From the NCBI GenBank assembly GCA_030066685.1, contig JASJBF010000052.1:1-64000 (forward strand): 64,000 bases of DNA, written 5' to 3'. Origin of the DNA: Kiloniellales bacterium (GTDB taxonomy: Bacteria > Pseudomonadota > Alphaproteobacteria > Kiloniellales > JAKSBE01). The notes beneath the pieces are model-generated. The model worked only from the letters and a program-made list of their open reading frames with translations, did not search any database and was not told where the DNA came from. This document shows, in pieces, positions 55,193 through 63,407 of this stretch (position 1 is the stretch's first letter; every line of letters starts with the position of its first letter). The translations under genes and the position numbers were made by a program.

Positions 55193-55654
55193 TCAGGAAT
55201 CGCGGCGCGGCAGCGGCAGGCGGCTGAACTCGACGCCTTCCTCGGCCAGGGCCTCGGCCTCCGTGTCGCTGGCCTGGCCGTAGATGCCGCGGGCCTCGGT
55301 CTCGCCGTAGTGGATCTTTCGGGCTTCCTCGGGAAAGGCCTCGCCGACATAGTCACAGGTCGCTTCCACGTGGTCACGCAGCCGCTCCAGGGTGGCGCGC
55401 AGGGCCTGCGCCTCTTCGGGCGATCCGCCCTTTGCCATGGCGACCGAGGCGTGGGGACGCGCGCCTTGGCCAGGCCCCGACGGATCGGCCGACCTGGCGA
55501 TGCGCGGCGCCATGATCGCCTTCTCGACCTTGTGGGACCCGCAGACGGGGCAGCCGAGATCTCCGGCCGCGGCCTGCGCCTCGAAGGCGGCGTTGTCGCG
55601 GAACCAGGCCTCGAAGTGATGATCACGCCGGCATCTGAGGTCGAAACGGATCAT
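55193..55654 (-). CDS. DUF1178 family protein
   Basis: The 153-residue protein starts MIRFDLRCRRDHHFEAWFRD and has a zinc-ribbon-like pair CxxC (LGCPVCGSHKVEKAIMAPRI) after an N-terminal Cys/His pair (LRCRRDHH). The C-terminal part (VGEAFPEEARKIHYGETEAR, GIYGQASDTEAEALAEEGVE) is conserved in alphaproteobacteria. Function is unknown. It resembles the FmdB-type short zinc-ribbon domains. ATG 55654 is the family start; upstream in-frame codons are not conserved. It is convergent with ubiG (9-base gap). Confidence 0.9.
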   Translation of the reverse strand: MIRFDLRCRRDHHFEAWFRDNAAFEAQAAAGDLGCPVCGSHKVEKAIMAPRIARSADPSGPGQGARPHASVAMAKGGSPEEAQALRATLERLRDHVEATCDYVGEAFPEEARKIHYGETEARGIYGQASDTEAEALAEEGVEFSRLPLPRRDS

Positions 55655-55843
55655 GTCGATATCGGATCCCGAAAGGGCCGGTATCGCGGCCCATCTCCAG
55701 GTCAAGTGTTACACGCCGTGAGGAGCAGGCAAGGACCAAGCCGCCTCTTGATTCAAAAAGTCGAGGGATTCGGCCTTTCTTGATCGGTCCAGCCAGGCGA
55801 AGTCAAGATGAAGATTCTGTTGCAATCGTTTTGAAGCGGAGTC

Positions 55844-55877
55844 AAAAATAAGGGGCCACCGCAAAAGAAGTGGCCCC
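55844..55877 (-). terminator. Rho-independent terminator on the minus strand
   Basis: Perfect 8-base stem GGGGCCAC/GTGGCCCC (55852-55859/55870-55877), followed on the minus strand by TTATTTTT. It ends the candidate RNA or the CHAP lipoprotein transcript from upstream. Confidence 0.85.
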
Positions 55878-55970
55878 GAGTTCACAGGGAGGATAAAGGG
55901 ACGACAGATTCAAAAGACGCAGAACCAAAACCTGTCGTCGGGGGCGACGCGAATCCGCGTCGCCCTTTCT
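55844..55970 (-). ncRNA. Candidate small RNA with three hairpins and an anti-Shine-Dalgarno segment
   Basis: Read on the minus strand this 130-base intergenic segment folds into: a perfect 10-base stem GGGCGACGCG/CGCGTCGCCC (55942-55965), a perfect 8-base stem GACGACAG/CTGTCGTC (55900-55907/55932-55939), an unpaired stretch with TATCCTCCCTGTGAAC (55880-55895) and a terminator stem with a T-run. It has no reading frame of its own. The segment TCCTCCC can pair with Shine-Dalgarno sites, as in anti-SD small RNAs of Rhizobiales. Promoter and 5' end are not identified. The plus strand could also be transcribed, ended by CCCTTTCT at 55966. Confidence 0.5.
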
Positions 55971-56017
55971 AACTTAGTGGGTCGTTCTCGGAAGCGTTAA
56001 CGAATTTTTACGCGAGT

Positions 56018-56040
56018 AACAGCGGAATTGCATCGCTGTT
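56018..56040. promoter_or_regulatory. Inverted repeat downstream of the CHAP lipoprotein gene
   Basis: AACAGCG (56018-56024) and CGCTGTT (56034-56040) are perfect arms around nine bases. It is upstream of the candidate RNA on the minus strand and could be an operator. No regulator is indicated. Confidence 0.35.
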
Positions 56041-56100
56041 GCAAATCTGCCACAAATTCCCGCAGCGATCTGAATTTCAAGCGATATATTGCTGTTTGAC

Positions 56101-56634
56101 TTACGCCGAAGGGCGCTTGGGGTAGATAAATCCCTTGGCTGGGTAGCTGCGGCCGCCCAAGGTCCGTCCCGGCGTATACCAGATGCGAACCAGCGACCAG
56201 TCGTTCTCCGGCGAGACGTCGACGACCGGGGTGTTCTCGTGGACCCGGCCCCGGTTCAGCCAGTTCGCGTGGCTGATCAGGATCACCCGATCGTTGAGGA
56301 CCGCCTCGACCACCGCGATGTGGCCGCCGCGCAGCTGCCGGCTGCGCCCCAGCACCAGGACCGATCCGGCCATGGGCGTGTGGCGCCGGGCGTAGCGGCC
56401 CGCGGCGGCACGCCACCAGGTCCAGGCGTCGCCGCGGATCTCGATGCCCGAGATCCGGCGCGCATAGGGCACGCACTGCAGCGGCCGCGAGGGCGTGCTG
56501 ATGCGCGCCGAGGCCGCCGCCAACTGAAGCTCCGAGCTCGGAAAGGCCGGCTGGGCGCCTTGCTCGGGCGCGCAGCCCAACAGGATCAGGCTTCCGGCAA
56601 GGACCGCGACGGGAGTGGCAAAGCCTGCGCGCAT
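56101..56634 (-). CDS. CHAP-domain lipoprotein
   Basis: The 177-residue protein has a lipoprotein signal peptide (ATPVAVLAGSLILLGC), so Cys is lipidated. A C-terminal CHAP domain has the nucleophile Cys in PLQCVPYARRISGIEIRGDA, the general base His in RGGHIAVVEAVL, and HANW with Asn further on. CHAP enzymes cut peptidoglycan amide bonds. The whole catalytic set appears present. ATG 56634 follows AAGGAATC; a longer frame from 56781 lacks a signal. The 3' side leads to the structured RNA region. Confidence 0.88.
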   Translation of the reverse strand: MRAGFATPVAVLAGSLILLGCAPEQGAQPAFPSSELQLAAASARISTPSRPLQCVPYARRISGIEIRGDAWTWWRAAAGRYARRHTPMAGSVLVLGRSRQLRGGHIAVVEAVLNDRVILISHANWLNRGRVHENTPVVDVSPENDWSLVRIWYTPGRTLGGRSYPAKGFIYPKRPSA

Positions 56635-56770
56635 GATTCCTTCTCGCCTCCGCGGTCCTTGGGTCATGGGTCCTCGAGCCGGCGGCAGCTTACCCGATCC
56701 GAGGATGGGACGCACCCGCTCGAGCGGCGGCCGCGCGTGACCTTTATCGGACTCGCCGGCAGCGTCTAGG

Positions 56771-57328
56771 ATGACCGCCATGTCCGAGCCCGCGCCCGCC
56801 CGACCTCACGGCCCGAGCCGGCCCTCCGCCTGGGTGGAGCGCTTCGCGCCGCTGGTCCCGGCGGTTGGGGCGGTCCTCGACCTCGCCTGCGGCGGCGGCC
56901 GGCACAGCCGGCTCTTCCTGGCGGCCGGCCACCCGGTGACCGCAGTCGACATCGCGGTCTCGGCCCTTGCCGACCTTGCCGGAAAGGAGGGCCTGGAGAT
57001 CGTCGAAGCCGACCTGGAGGACGGCGGGCCCTTCCCCTTGGCCGGCCGCAGCTTCGCCGGGGTCGTGGTGACCAACTACCTGCATCGGCCGCTCCTGCCG
57101 GCGCTGGTCGACGCCGTGGCCCCGGGCGGGGTCCTGATCTACGAGACCTTCGCCCGCGGCAACGAGCGCTTCGGCAAGCCCCGCAACCCCGACCATCTCT
57201 TGGTGCCTGGCGAGCTGCTGGCGGCCGTGCAGGGCCGGCTCCGGGTCCTGGCCTACGAGGACCTGGTCGTCGAGGAGCCGCGGCCGGCGGCGGTGCAGCG
57301 GATCTGCGCGCGGAACGAGGCCGGGTGA
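56771..57328 (+). CDS. Class I SAM methyltransferase (TehB/UbiE-like)
   Basis: The 185-residue protein has motif I AVLDLACGGGRHSRLFLAAG, motif II VTAVDIAVSAL, VTNYLHRPLLPALV and PGGVLIYETFARGNERFGKP. The YETFARGNE.FG.P pattern is typical of a group of small tellurite-resistance-like methyltransferases. The substrate is unknown. ATG 56771 or 56780. It is divergent from the CHAP gene and convergent with the cupin gene; both intergenic gaps are short. Confidence 0.88.
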   Translation: MTAMSEPAPARPHGPSRPSAWVERFAPLVPAVGAVLDLACGGGRHSRLFLAAGHPVTAVDIAVSALADLAGKEGLEIVEADLEDGGPFPLAGRSFAGVVVTNYLHRPLLPALVDAVAPGGVLIYETFARGNERFGKPRNPDHLLVPGELLAAVQGRLRVLAYEDLVVEEPRPAAVQRICARNEAG

Positions 57329-57341
57329 GGCCGCCGCCGGA

Positions 57342-57647
57342 TCACGTCCGGAACCAGAACTCGATCTCCTCGGTCTCGACCTCGAAGCGGGCGGCGTGCT
57401 CTTCCCCGGCCTCAAGGTGATACCAATCGCCGGGGCCGTAGCGCTCCTCCACCCCCGCGCGGATCAGGATCAGCTCGCCCTTGGTGATGACCCCGTGGTT
57501 CTCCGTGTCGTGATCGTGGGGCGGGATCGTCGTCCCTGCCGGATAGACCGCGAAGAGGACGTCCGCTCCCTCGGCCCGCAGGCGGAACGCGTCGAAACGC
57601 TCAGAGAAAGGCTCGAGAGCCTGAATTCTCTCGGGAAAGCTGGACAT
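57342..57647 (-). CDS. Small cupin protein
   Basis: The 101-residue protein has one cupin domain: YPAGTTIPPHDHDTENHGVI (metal site H-x-H-x(4)-H) and GPGDWYHLEAGEEHAARF. Single-cupin proteins of this type are often metal-dependent enzymes or ligand-binding partners. I do not recognise the subfamily. The ATG at 57647 has GGAG at the right distance; an upstream ATG at 57674 adds nine residues without support. Confidence 0.85.
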   Translation of the reverse strand: MSSFPERIQALEPFSERFDAFRLRAEGADVLFAVYPAGTTIPPHDHDTENHGVITKGELILIRAGVEERYGPGDWYHLEAGEEHAARFEVETEEIEFWFRT

Positions 57648-57686
57648 GGCGAACTCCTTCGGTATTCCGCTCATTGGGTCCGGGGC

Positions 57687-58379
57687 TCACGATAGCGCGA
57701 AGTCGAGGGCCCGCTCGGCGTGGATCCGCGTCGTGTCGAAGACCGGCAGGTCAACGTCTTCAGGGCCGATCAGCATGCAGACCTCGGTACAGCCGAGGAT
57801 CACCCCGTCGACGCCGCCGCACCGCTGGGCCTCGATCAGATCGAGATAGGCAGCCTTGGACTCAGGTCGGACCACGCCCTGGCAGAGCTCCTCGTAGATC
57901 ACCCGATGGACGAGATCGCGGCCCGCTTCGTCCGGCACCGCGACATCGATGCCGTGGCGGTCGCGCAGCCGGCCCTTGTAGAAGTCCTGCGCCATCGTAT
58001 AGCCGGTGGCCAGCAGCAGCGGATGCTGCGCGGGCGACGACTGGATTGCCGCCGCCGTGGTATCGGCGATGTGGATCAGCGGGATCTCGACCGCGGCCTC
58101 AACCTCGGCCGCCATGCGGTGCATGGTGTTGGTGCAGATCACGATCGCGTCGGCGCCCGCCAGGGCCAGAGCCCGCGCGGCTTCGACCATGCTGTCCGTG
58201 GCCGCCTCCCAATCCTCGGCGGCCTGGAGGGCCTCGATCTCGGCGAAGTCGAAGGACCACAGCAGAAGCTGCGCCGAGTGCAGGCCGCCCAGGCGCTGTC
58301 GCGCCAGTTCGTTGAGGTGGCGGTAGTAGATGGCGGTGCTTTCCCAGCTCATCCCGCCGATCAGCCCCAGGGTCTTCAT
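57687..58379 (-). CDS. Aspartate/glutamate racemase-family protein
   Basis: The 230-residue PLP-independent protein has both catalytic cysteines: VICTNTMHRMA and VILGCTEVCMLI. The N-terminal LGLIGGMSWESTAIYYRHLN motif is typical of the YgeA/aspartate racemase group. The family interconverts D- and L-amino acids (aspartate, glutamate or others). ATG 58379 follows GGGGAGCCTTGCCGG. It lies 40 bases downstream of no co-directional partner other than the cupin after it. It is divergent from a LysR gene, which may control it. Confidence 0.92.
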   Translation of the reverse strand: MKTLGLIGGMSWESTAIYYRHLNELARQRLGGLHSAQLLLWSFDFAEIEALQAAEDWEAATDSMVEAARALALAGADAIVICTNTMHRMAAEVEAAVEIPLIHIADTTAAAIQSSPAQHPLLLATGYTMAQDFYKGRLRDRHGIDVAVPDEAGRDLVHRVIYEELCQGVVRPESKAAYLDLIEAQRCGGVDGVILGCTEVCMLIGPEDVDLPVFDTTRIHAERALDFALS

Positions 58380-58491
58380 CCGGCAAGGCTCCCCGTTTCC
58401 AACCATTCGCGAACCAGAAACCAGACTATGGCCCTCAAACCCGAAACAAAACTCCTGGATTTGAAAAAGCTCATTTCATATTCGTAACGGT

Positions 58492-59379
58492 ATGAATTGG
58501 GACGACCTGCGCTTCTTTGCCGCCCTGGCCTCGGCGGGCAACCTTGCCGCCGCCGCGCGCCGGCTCGAGAGCTCGCCGGCCACGGTGTGGCGACGGGTGA
58601 CCGCGCTCGAGGCCCGGCTCGAGACCCGGCTCTTCGAGCAGCGCCGCAACCCCTATGCGCCCTCCCCGGCCGGCCGGCGCCTGCTGGAAACGGTGGAGCG
58701 TATGGAGGCGGAGCTGGCCGCAGCGACGGCGGATCTGGGCGGCCTGTCCGACGAGGTCGGCGGCGAGGCCCGGGTCACCGCACCCGAGTTCCTGGGCGCG
58801 GCGGTCATCGCCGAGAGCCTCGGCCGGCTTGCCGAGGCCCATCCCCTGCTGCGGGTCGAGCTGGTGACCGCGAGCCCCACGGCCAGCCTGGCCCAGCGCG
58901 AAACCGACCTGGCGCTGCGCTTCGAGCGGCCGCAGCGCGGCGGCTTCCAGGCGGTCGCCGGCTTCGCGGTCGGCTTCGGGATCTATGCCGCGCCCGCCTA
59001 CCTGGACCGCCGAAGCAGACCCGCCTCGCCCTTCGACCTGGAGGGTCACGCCGTCATCGATTTCGACGAGAGCCAGGGCCACGCCGCCCCCGCGCGTTGG
59101 CTGAGCCGCAGCCTGCGCAAGGCCCGGATCGTCTTCCGCAGCAACAGCCTGCAGGCCCGGCGGGCCGCGGGCGAGGCCGGCCTGGGCCTGCTGCTCCTGC
59201 CCTCGATCACCGGCGATCGCACCCCCGGCCTCGAGAGACTTTGGTCAGGCGCCGAGCTGGGCCGCCTCGAGTTGCTGCTGCTGGTCAACGAGAGTGTCGG
59301 CCGGGCGCCACGGGTCCGGGTCCTGCGCGACCACCTGCTCGCGACGCTGGAGGCCGAATCCGAAGCCCTGGCGGGGTGA
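58492..59379 (+). CDS. LysR-family transcriptional regulator
   Basis: The 295-residue protein has an HTH starting NWDDLRFFAALASAGNLAAA, with ESSPATVWRRVTALEARLET as the recognition region. The effector domain follows (EARVTAPEFLGAAVIAESLG, LPSITGDRTPGL). It is the 'MNWDDLRFF' subgroup. It is divergent from the racemase gene with a 112-base gap containing an AT-rich stretch (TTTGAAAAAGCTCATTTCAT). ATG 58492. The effector is unknown. Confidence 0.9.
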   Translation: MNWDDLRFFAALASAGNLAAAARRLESSPATVWRRVTALEARLETRLFEQRRNPYAPSPAGRRLLETVERMEAELAAATADLGGLSDEVGGEARVTAPEFLGAAVIAESLGRLAEAHPLLRVELVTASPTASLAQRETDLALRFERPQRGGFQAVAGFAVGFGIYAAPAYLDRRSRPASPFDLEGHAVIDFDESQGHAAPARWLSRSLRKARIVFRSNSLQARRAAGEAGLGLLLLPSITGDRTPGLERLWSGAELGRLELLLLVNESVGRAPRVRVLRDHLLATLEAESEALAG

Positions 59380-59400
59380 AGCGGACCGGTGTCGCCGAGC

Positions 59401-60255
59401 CTACTCCCCGGCCTCGCGGAGATGGGATGCCGCCGGAGGCTCGAAGCGGCGGTCGTGGCCCAGCGCGGGCACCATGCGCCGGGCCTCGGCGATCCGGGCG
59501 GGATCGATCTCGGCGGTGACCACGGCGGGCGCCTCGCCACCGTCGGCCAGAATCTCGCCCCAGGGCGCCACGACCAGTGAATGGCCGTAGGTCCGTCGCC
59601 CCTCGGCGTGCTCGCCGCACTGGGCCGGGGCGAAGACGAAGCATCCGGTCTCGATGGCCCGGGCGCGCAGCAGGACGTGCCAATGGGCTTGGCCGGTGAA
59701 CTCAGTGAAGGCGGCGGGGACGGTCAGGAAATCGGCCCCGGCCTGGGCCAGGCCCCGGTAGAGCTGAGGAAAGCGCAGGTCGTAGCAGACGCTGAGGCCC
59801 AGGATGCCCCAAGGCAGGGTCGTGGTCACCGCCGCGCTGCCGGCCTGGTAGGTCGAGGATTCCCGGTAACTCTGGCCGTCCGGGATCTCGACGTCGAACA
59901 TGTGGATCTTGTCGTAGCGCGCGGCGATCCGGCCGGCCGGGTCGAAGAGGAAGGACCGGTTGGCGACCTTCTCGCCGTCCAGCCCAACCGTCATGGAGCC
60001 GATCAGCAGCCAGAGCTCGAGCTCCGCCGCCAAGGCCGAAAAGGCTGTGACCCCTTCGTGCTCGGCCTCCGGGCGCGCCTTTTCGAGGGTCAGCCGGCGG
60101 CGCGGCTCCATCATGGTCGTTGTCTCGGGGGTCAGCACGAAGTCGGCGCCCCGATCCCGGGCGTCGCGGATCAGGGCCGTGGCGGCCTCGATGTTGGGGC
60201 CGAGGTCGCGGCCCGAGGTCATCTGGACCAGACCGACGGTGAAGCGGCCGGTCAT
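59401..60255 (-). CDS. Carbon-nitrogen hydrolase (Nit2/omega-amidase-like)
   Basis: The 284-residue nitrilase-superfamily protein has the Glu-Lys-Cys triad: Glu in FVLTPETTTMM, Lys in RYDKIHMFDV and Cys in GLSVCYDLRFPQLYRGL. It matches Nit1/Nit2-type enzymes, which clear deaminated glutathione or alpha-ketoglutaramate. The start (ATG 60255) overlaps the glutaredoxin stop by four bases (ATGA), a link to glutathione metabolism. It is probably cotranscribed with comF and grxC. Confidence 0.93.
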   Translation of the reverse strand: MTGRFTVGLVQMTSGRDLGPNIEAATALIRDARDRGADFVLTPETTTMMEPRRRLTLEKARPEAEHEGVTAFSALAAELELWLLIGSMTVGLDGEKVANRSFLFDPAGRIAARYDKIHMFDVEIPDGQSYRESSTYQAGSAAVTTTLPWGILGLSVCYDLRFPQLYRGLAQAGADFLTVPAAFTEFTGQAHWHVLLRARAIETGCFVFAPAQCGEHAEGRRTYGHSLVVAPWGEILADGGEAPAVVTAEIDPARIAEARRMVPALGHDRRFEPPAASHLREAGE

Positions 60256-60515
60256 CCCACGCGCTCCAGGAGCGGGTCGAGCTTGCCGCTCTGCTCCAGG
60301 GCGTAGAGCTCGTCGGAGCCGCCGACGTGCTCATCGTCGATGAAGATCTGCGGCACAGACGTGCGCCCGCCGGCCCGTTGGATCATTTTCTGGCGGCCGC
60401 CCGGATCCATGCTTACGTCGATCTCACGGTAGGGCACGCCCTTGTCCTTCAAGAGCCGCTTCGCCCGAAAGCAATATGGACAGAACATCGTCGTATAGAT
60501 CTCGACCTCGGCCAT
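60252..60515 (-). CDS. grxC: Glutaredoxin 3
   Basis: The 87-residue protein has the active site CPYC (TTMFCPYCFRAKRLL), TSVPQIFIDDEHVGGSDEL and a thioredoxin fold. It is the second glutaredoxin of the window and is the usual GrxC. The gene overlaps the nitrilase gene by four bases (ATGA) and is 87 bases downstream of comF. Coupling of GrxC to a Nit-type hydrolase is common in alphaproteobacteria. Confidence 0.95.
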   Translation of the reverse strand: MAEVEIYTTMFCPYCFRAKRLLKDKGVPYREIDVSMDPGGRQKMIQRAGGRTSVPQIFIDDEHVGGSDELYALEQSGKLDPLLERVG

Positions 60516-60602
60516 CCTGGACTCCCACTTCCCGACACCACCGGGATCCCCACAATCCCAGGCTCAATGTAAGTCTAAAGGCCGCGGATTTACAGGTCGT
60601 GA

Positions 60603-61364
60603 TCACACCGCGCTGGGCCGGACCACCCGGGCCAGCACCAGGGCGTCGACCTGCGCGGCCCCGGCGCGGCGCAGCACCCGGGCGCAGGCCGACAGCGTCG
60701 CGCCCGTGGTCAAGACATCGTCAACCAAGAGCAGACGCCGGCCTTCGATCTCCGGCCGCCGGCGCGGCTCGACCGCGAAGGCGCCCCGAAGGTTGCGCTT
60801 GCGGGCGGCTGCAGAGAGCCGGCCCTGGGGCGGGGTGTGCCGGCACCGGCGCAGGATCTCCGGGCGGTAGGGCAGCCCGGTCCGGCGGCCGAGGGCCTGG
60901 GCCAGCAGGGCGGCCTGGTTGTAGCGCCGGGCGAAGAGCCGGCGCCAATGCAGCGGCACCGGCAGGATCATCTCGGCCTCGCCGAGCAGCTCGGTCCCGG
61001 CCCGCGCCAGCCACTCGGCATAGGCTGGCGCGGCCTCGGTCCGGTCGCCGTGCTTGAAGCCGAGGATCAGGCCGCGGCTGTTGTCGTCGTAGCGCATCAC
61101 CGCCCGGGCCCGGTCGAAGGCCGGCCGCCGGCGCAGGCAGGCGCCGCAGAAGACCTCGGGTCCCGGGTCGTAGGCGAAGGGCAGGCCGCAGATCCCGCAG
61201 TGGGGCGGCGCCAGGAAGGCGACCCCCTGCCAGCAGCTCGGGCAGAGGCTGCCCGGCGCCGAGACCAGCCCGCCGCAGGACAGGCAGCGCGGCGGCAGCA
61301 AGGCGTTGAGCACGGAGCGGCCGGCCTGGCCGACGGCGCCCCCCAATCTCGACACGGCGACCAT
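60603..61364 (-). CDS. comF: ComF-family amidophosphoribosyltransferase-like protein
   Basis: The 253-residue protein has an N-terminal zinc-finger pair (CLSCGGLV, SLCPSCWQGV, HCGICGLPF, VFCGACLRRRPAFDRAR). The PRTase core has PLHWRRLFARRYNQAALLAQ and RRLLLVDDVLTTGATLSACA. ComF proteins are needed for DNA uptake in naturally competent bacteria; in others their role is unclear. The ATG at 61364 is chosen because the family start MVAVSRLGG-like lies there; a longer frame runs into the divergent methyltransferase gene. Confidence 0.92.
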   Translation of the reverse strand: MVAVSRLGGAVGQAGRSVLNALLPPRCLSCGGLVSAPGSLCPSCWQGVAFLAPPHCGICGLPFAYDPGPEVFCGACLRRRPAFDRARAVMRYDDNSRGLILGFKHGDRTEAAPAYAEWLARAGTELLGEAEMILPVPLHWRRLFARRYNQAALLAQALGRRTGLPYRPEILRRCRHTPPQGRLSAAARKRNLRGAFAVEPRRRPEIEGRRLLLVDDVLTTGATLSACARVLRRAGAAQVDALVLARVVRPSAV

Positions 61365-61472
61365 GGCAGGAGTCTTGGCCACCGGCCGGCCGGCGTCAAC
61401 GCCCGGAGGGCGGGCGACCGAGGTTTCCGGACCCGGCCGCGGCATGCCATATAGGGACAAGGAGCGCTGATC

Positions 61473-62411
61473 GTGACAGAGAGCTATACCGTCTTCGACC
61501 GCCGCCTGCTGCGCCGGCACCGGGCCCGGGCCGCCGCGCTGGGCGGCGAGACCGCCCTGCTGCGCGAGATCGCCGAGCGCCTCGCCGACCGCCTGGACGA
61601 CGTCAAGCGCCGCTTCCCCCTGGCCCTCGACCTGGGCTGCCGCGTCGGCACCCTGGGCCGGGCCTTGAAGGGCCGGGGCGGGGTCGAGACGCTGGTGCAG
61701 AGCGACCTGGCCCCGGAAATGGCGGCGCAAGCGGCCGCCGGCGGCGGCCCGGCCCTGGCCGCCGACGAGGAATTTCTGCCCTTCGGCGCCGGGAGCTTCG
61801 ATCTGGTCCTCTCCTGCCTCTCGCTGCACTGGGTCAACGACCTGCCCGGCGCCCTGGTCCAGATTCGCCACGCGCTGAAGCCCGACGGGCTTTTCCTCGC
61901 CGCGCTGCTCGGCGGCGAGACCCTCGCGGAGCTGCGCCAGTCGTTGCTGGACGCGGAACTCGAGGTCGAGGGCGGCGCCAGCCCGCGGGTCTCGCCCTTC
62001 GCCGACCTGCGCGACCTTGGCGGCCTGCTGCAGCGTGCCGGCTTCGCCCTGCCGGTCGCCGACCTCGACAGCCTCACCCTCGACTACGAGAACGCCTTCG
62101 CCCTGGTCCAGGACCTCCGCGCGCTGGGCGAGACCAACGCGGTCGCGGCGCAGCGCCGCGGCGCCAGCCGGCGCGAGACCCTGCTCCGCGCCGCAGCCCT
62201 CTACCAGGCCCGCCACGCCCGGCCCGACGGCCGAATCCCGGCCAGCTTCCAGGTGCTCTATATGACCGGCTGGGCGCCCCACGCCTCCCAGCCGCAGCCC
62301 CTGGCTCCGGGCAGCGCCCGGACGCGGCTGGCCGCGGCGCTGGGCAGCGAAGAGCTGCCGGCCGGCGAGGCGGCCCGGCCCGGCCGGCCGGGCAAGAACC
62401 CGGACATCTGA
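61473..62411 (+). CDS. Methyltransferase of the NDUFAF5/BioC-like family
   Basis: The 312-residue protein begins TVFDRRLLRRHRARAAAL. The SAM domain has LALDLGCRVGTLGRAL, then ADEEFLPFGAGSFDLVLSCL, SLHWVNDLPGALVQIRHALK and PDGLFLAALLGGETLAELRQ. SLHWVND.P and LGG.TL.ELR are hallmarks of the alphaproteobacterial ancestor of human NDUFAF5, a complex I assembly hydroxylase. The gene is divergent from comF, a usual arrangement. Start GTG 61473. It is named only by homology; activity is inferred. Confidence 0.9.
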   Translation: MTESYTVFDRRLLRRHRARAAALGGETALLREIAERLADRLDDVKRRFPLALDLGCRVGTLGRALKGRGGVETLVQSDLAPEMAAQAAAGGGPALAADEEFLPFGAGSFDLVLSCLSLHWVNDLPGALVQIRHALKPDGLFLAALLGGETLAELRQSLLDAELEVEGGASPRVSPFADLRDLGGLLQRAGFALPVADLDSLTLDYENAFALVQDLRALGETNAVAAQRRGASRRETLLRAAALYQARHARPDGRIPASFQVLYMTGWAPHASQPQPLAPGSARTRLAAALGSEELPAGEAARPGRPGKNPDI

Positions 62412-62517
62412 TCGGGCGCTGCCTCCGCTCTTCGGCGGGCCGTTTAACGAATTCTAAGGCCGTCCTGCCAGACTCGCGGGCCAGTGCTGGCGGTTTCACA
62501 ACCGAGAGGTCCGGCCC

Positions 62518-63399
62518 ATGCAGGGCGCAAGGATCCGCATCTGGCGGATGGTCGGGGAAAGCTACGGTTTCCTGCGCGCCCACCCGGGCGCGCTGCTGCG
62601 GGTCGGCGGGCTGCCGCTGCTGCTGCTTTTCGGCCTGAACCTGGCCTTCGGCGGCTTCAGCCCCTGGCCCGAGGGCCTGGACCCGACGGCTCTGCTACCC
62701 CACCTCGGCCTTCTCTTCGCCAACGTCCTGGCCCAGTCCCTGGTCGCCGCCGCCGTCCTGGTCACCTGGCACCGCGTCGTGCTCCTGGGAGAGGACGCGG
62801 TCTCCGGTCCCCTGGGTATCCGTCTCGGCTTTCGCGAGGTCAGGTACTTGGGCGCCTGGCTGCTGCTGAGCCTGATGTTCCTTGCCGTGCTGGTGCTGGT
62901 CTCGGTGCTGTTCGTCACCCTGGGGTTCGGCGCGATGCTTGGCGCCAAGGCCGCTCTGGTCTCTGCCGGCCTGGCGGGCGGCATGTCGCTGGGCCAGGAA
63001 GTCCAGTTCATCGCGCTTCAGATCTTGAGCCTGATCGGCGCCCTCTTGATCGCCACCTACGCGACCACCCGGCTGTCCTTGATCCTGCCGGCTCTGGCCA
63101 CGGACCGGCAGCGTTCCTTCGGCGGCGCCTGGCACCTCAGCGACGGCAACGGCTGGCGGCTCGTCGCCGCCTCGCTGCTGGTCATGCTGCCGATACAGGT
63201 CGCGCACCTCGCCGCGGCGCGGCTGACCGCCCGCTTCGAGGGGGACCTGCTGTATTGGCCCGCGGCCTTCCTGGCCTCTGGCTTGACCCTGCTGTTGATC
63301 TTCGCCACCGGAACCCTGCTGTCGCTGTTCTCGAAGTCCCTGGAGCAGGACAGCCTCGCCGAGGCCGCGCCGGCCCGGGACGCCGCCCTGGTGGGCTGA
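62518..63399 (+). CDS. Integral membrane protein of unknown function
   Basis: The 293-residue protein has about six hydrophobic helices (LLRVGGLPLLLLFGLNLAFG; LLFANVLAQSLVAAAVLVTW; WLLLSLMFLAVLVLVSVLFV; LSLIGALLIATYATTRLSL; LVAASLLVMLPIQVAHLAA; AFLASGLTLLLIFATGTLL). The pattern YATTRLSLILPALATDRQRSF resembles membrane proteins related to the glycerophosphodiesterase-domain family. No catalytic residues are seen. It has its own ATG 62518 with GAGAGGTCCGGCCC upstream. It is convergent with mutT. Confidence 0.8.
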   Translation: MQGARIRIWRMVGESYGFLRAHPGALLRVGGLPLLLLFGLNLAFGGFSPWPEGLDPTALLPHLGLLFANVLAQSLVAAAVLVTWHRVVLLGEDAVSGPLGIRLGFREVRYLGAWLLLSLMFLAVLVLVSVLFVTLGFGAMLGAKAALVSAGLAGGMSLGQEVQFIALQILSLIGALLIATYATTRLSLILPALATDRQRSFGGAWHLSDGNGWRLVAASLLVMLPIQVAHLAAARLTARFEGDLLYWPAAFLASGLTLLLIFATGTLLSLFSKSLEQDSLAEAAPARDAALVG

Positions 63400-63407
63400 C
63401 CCCGGTT

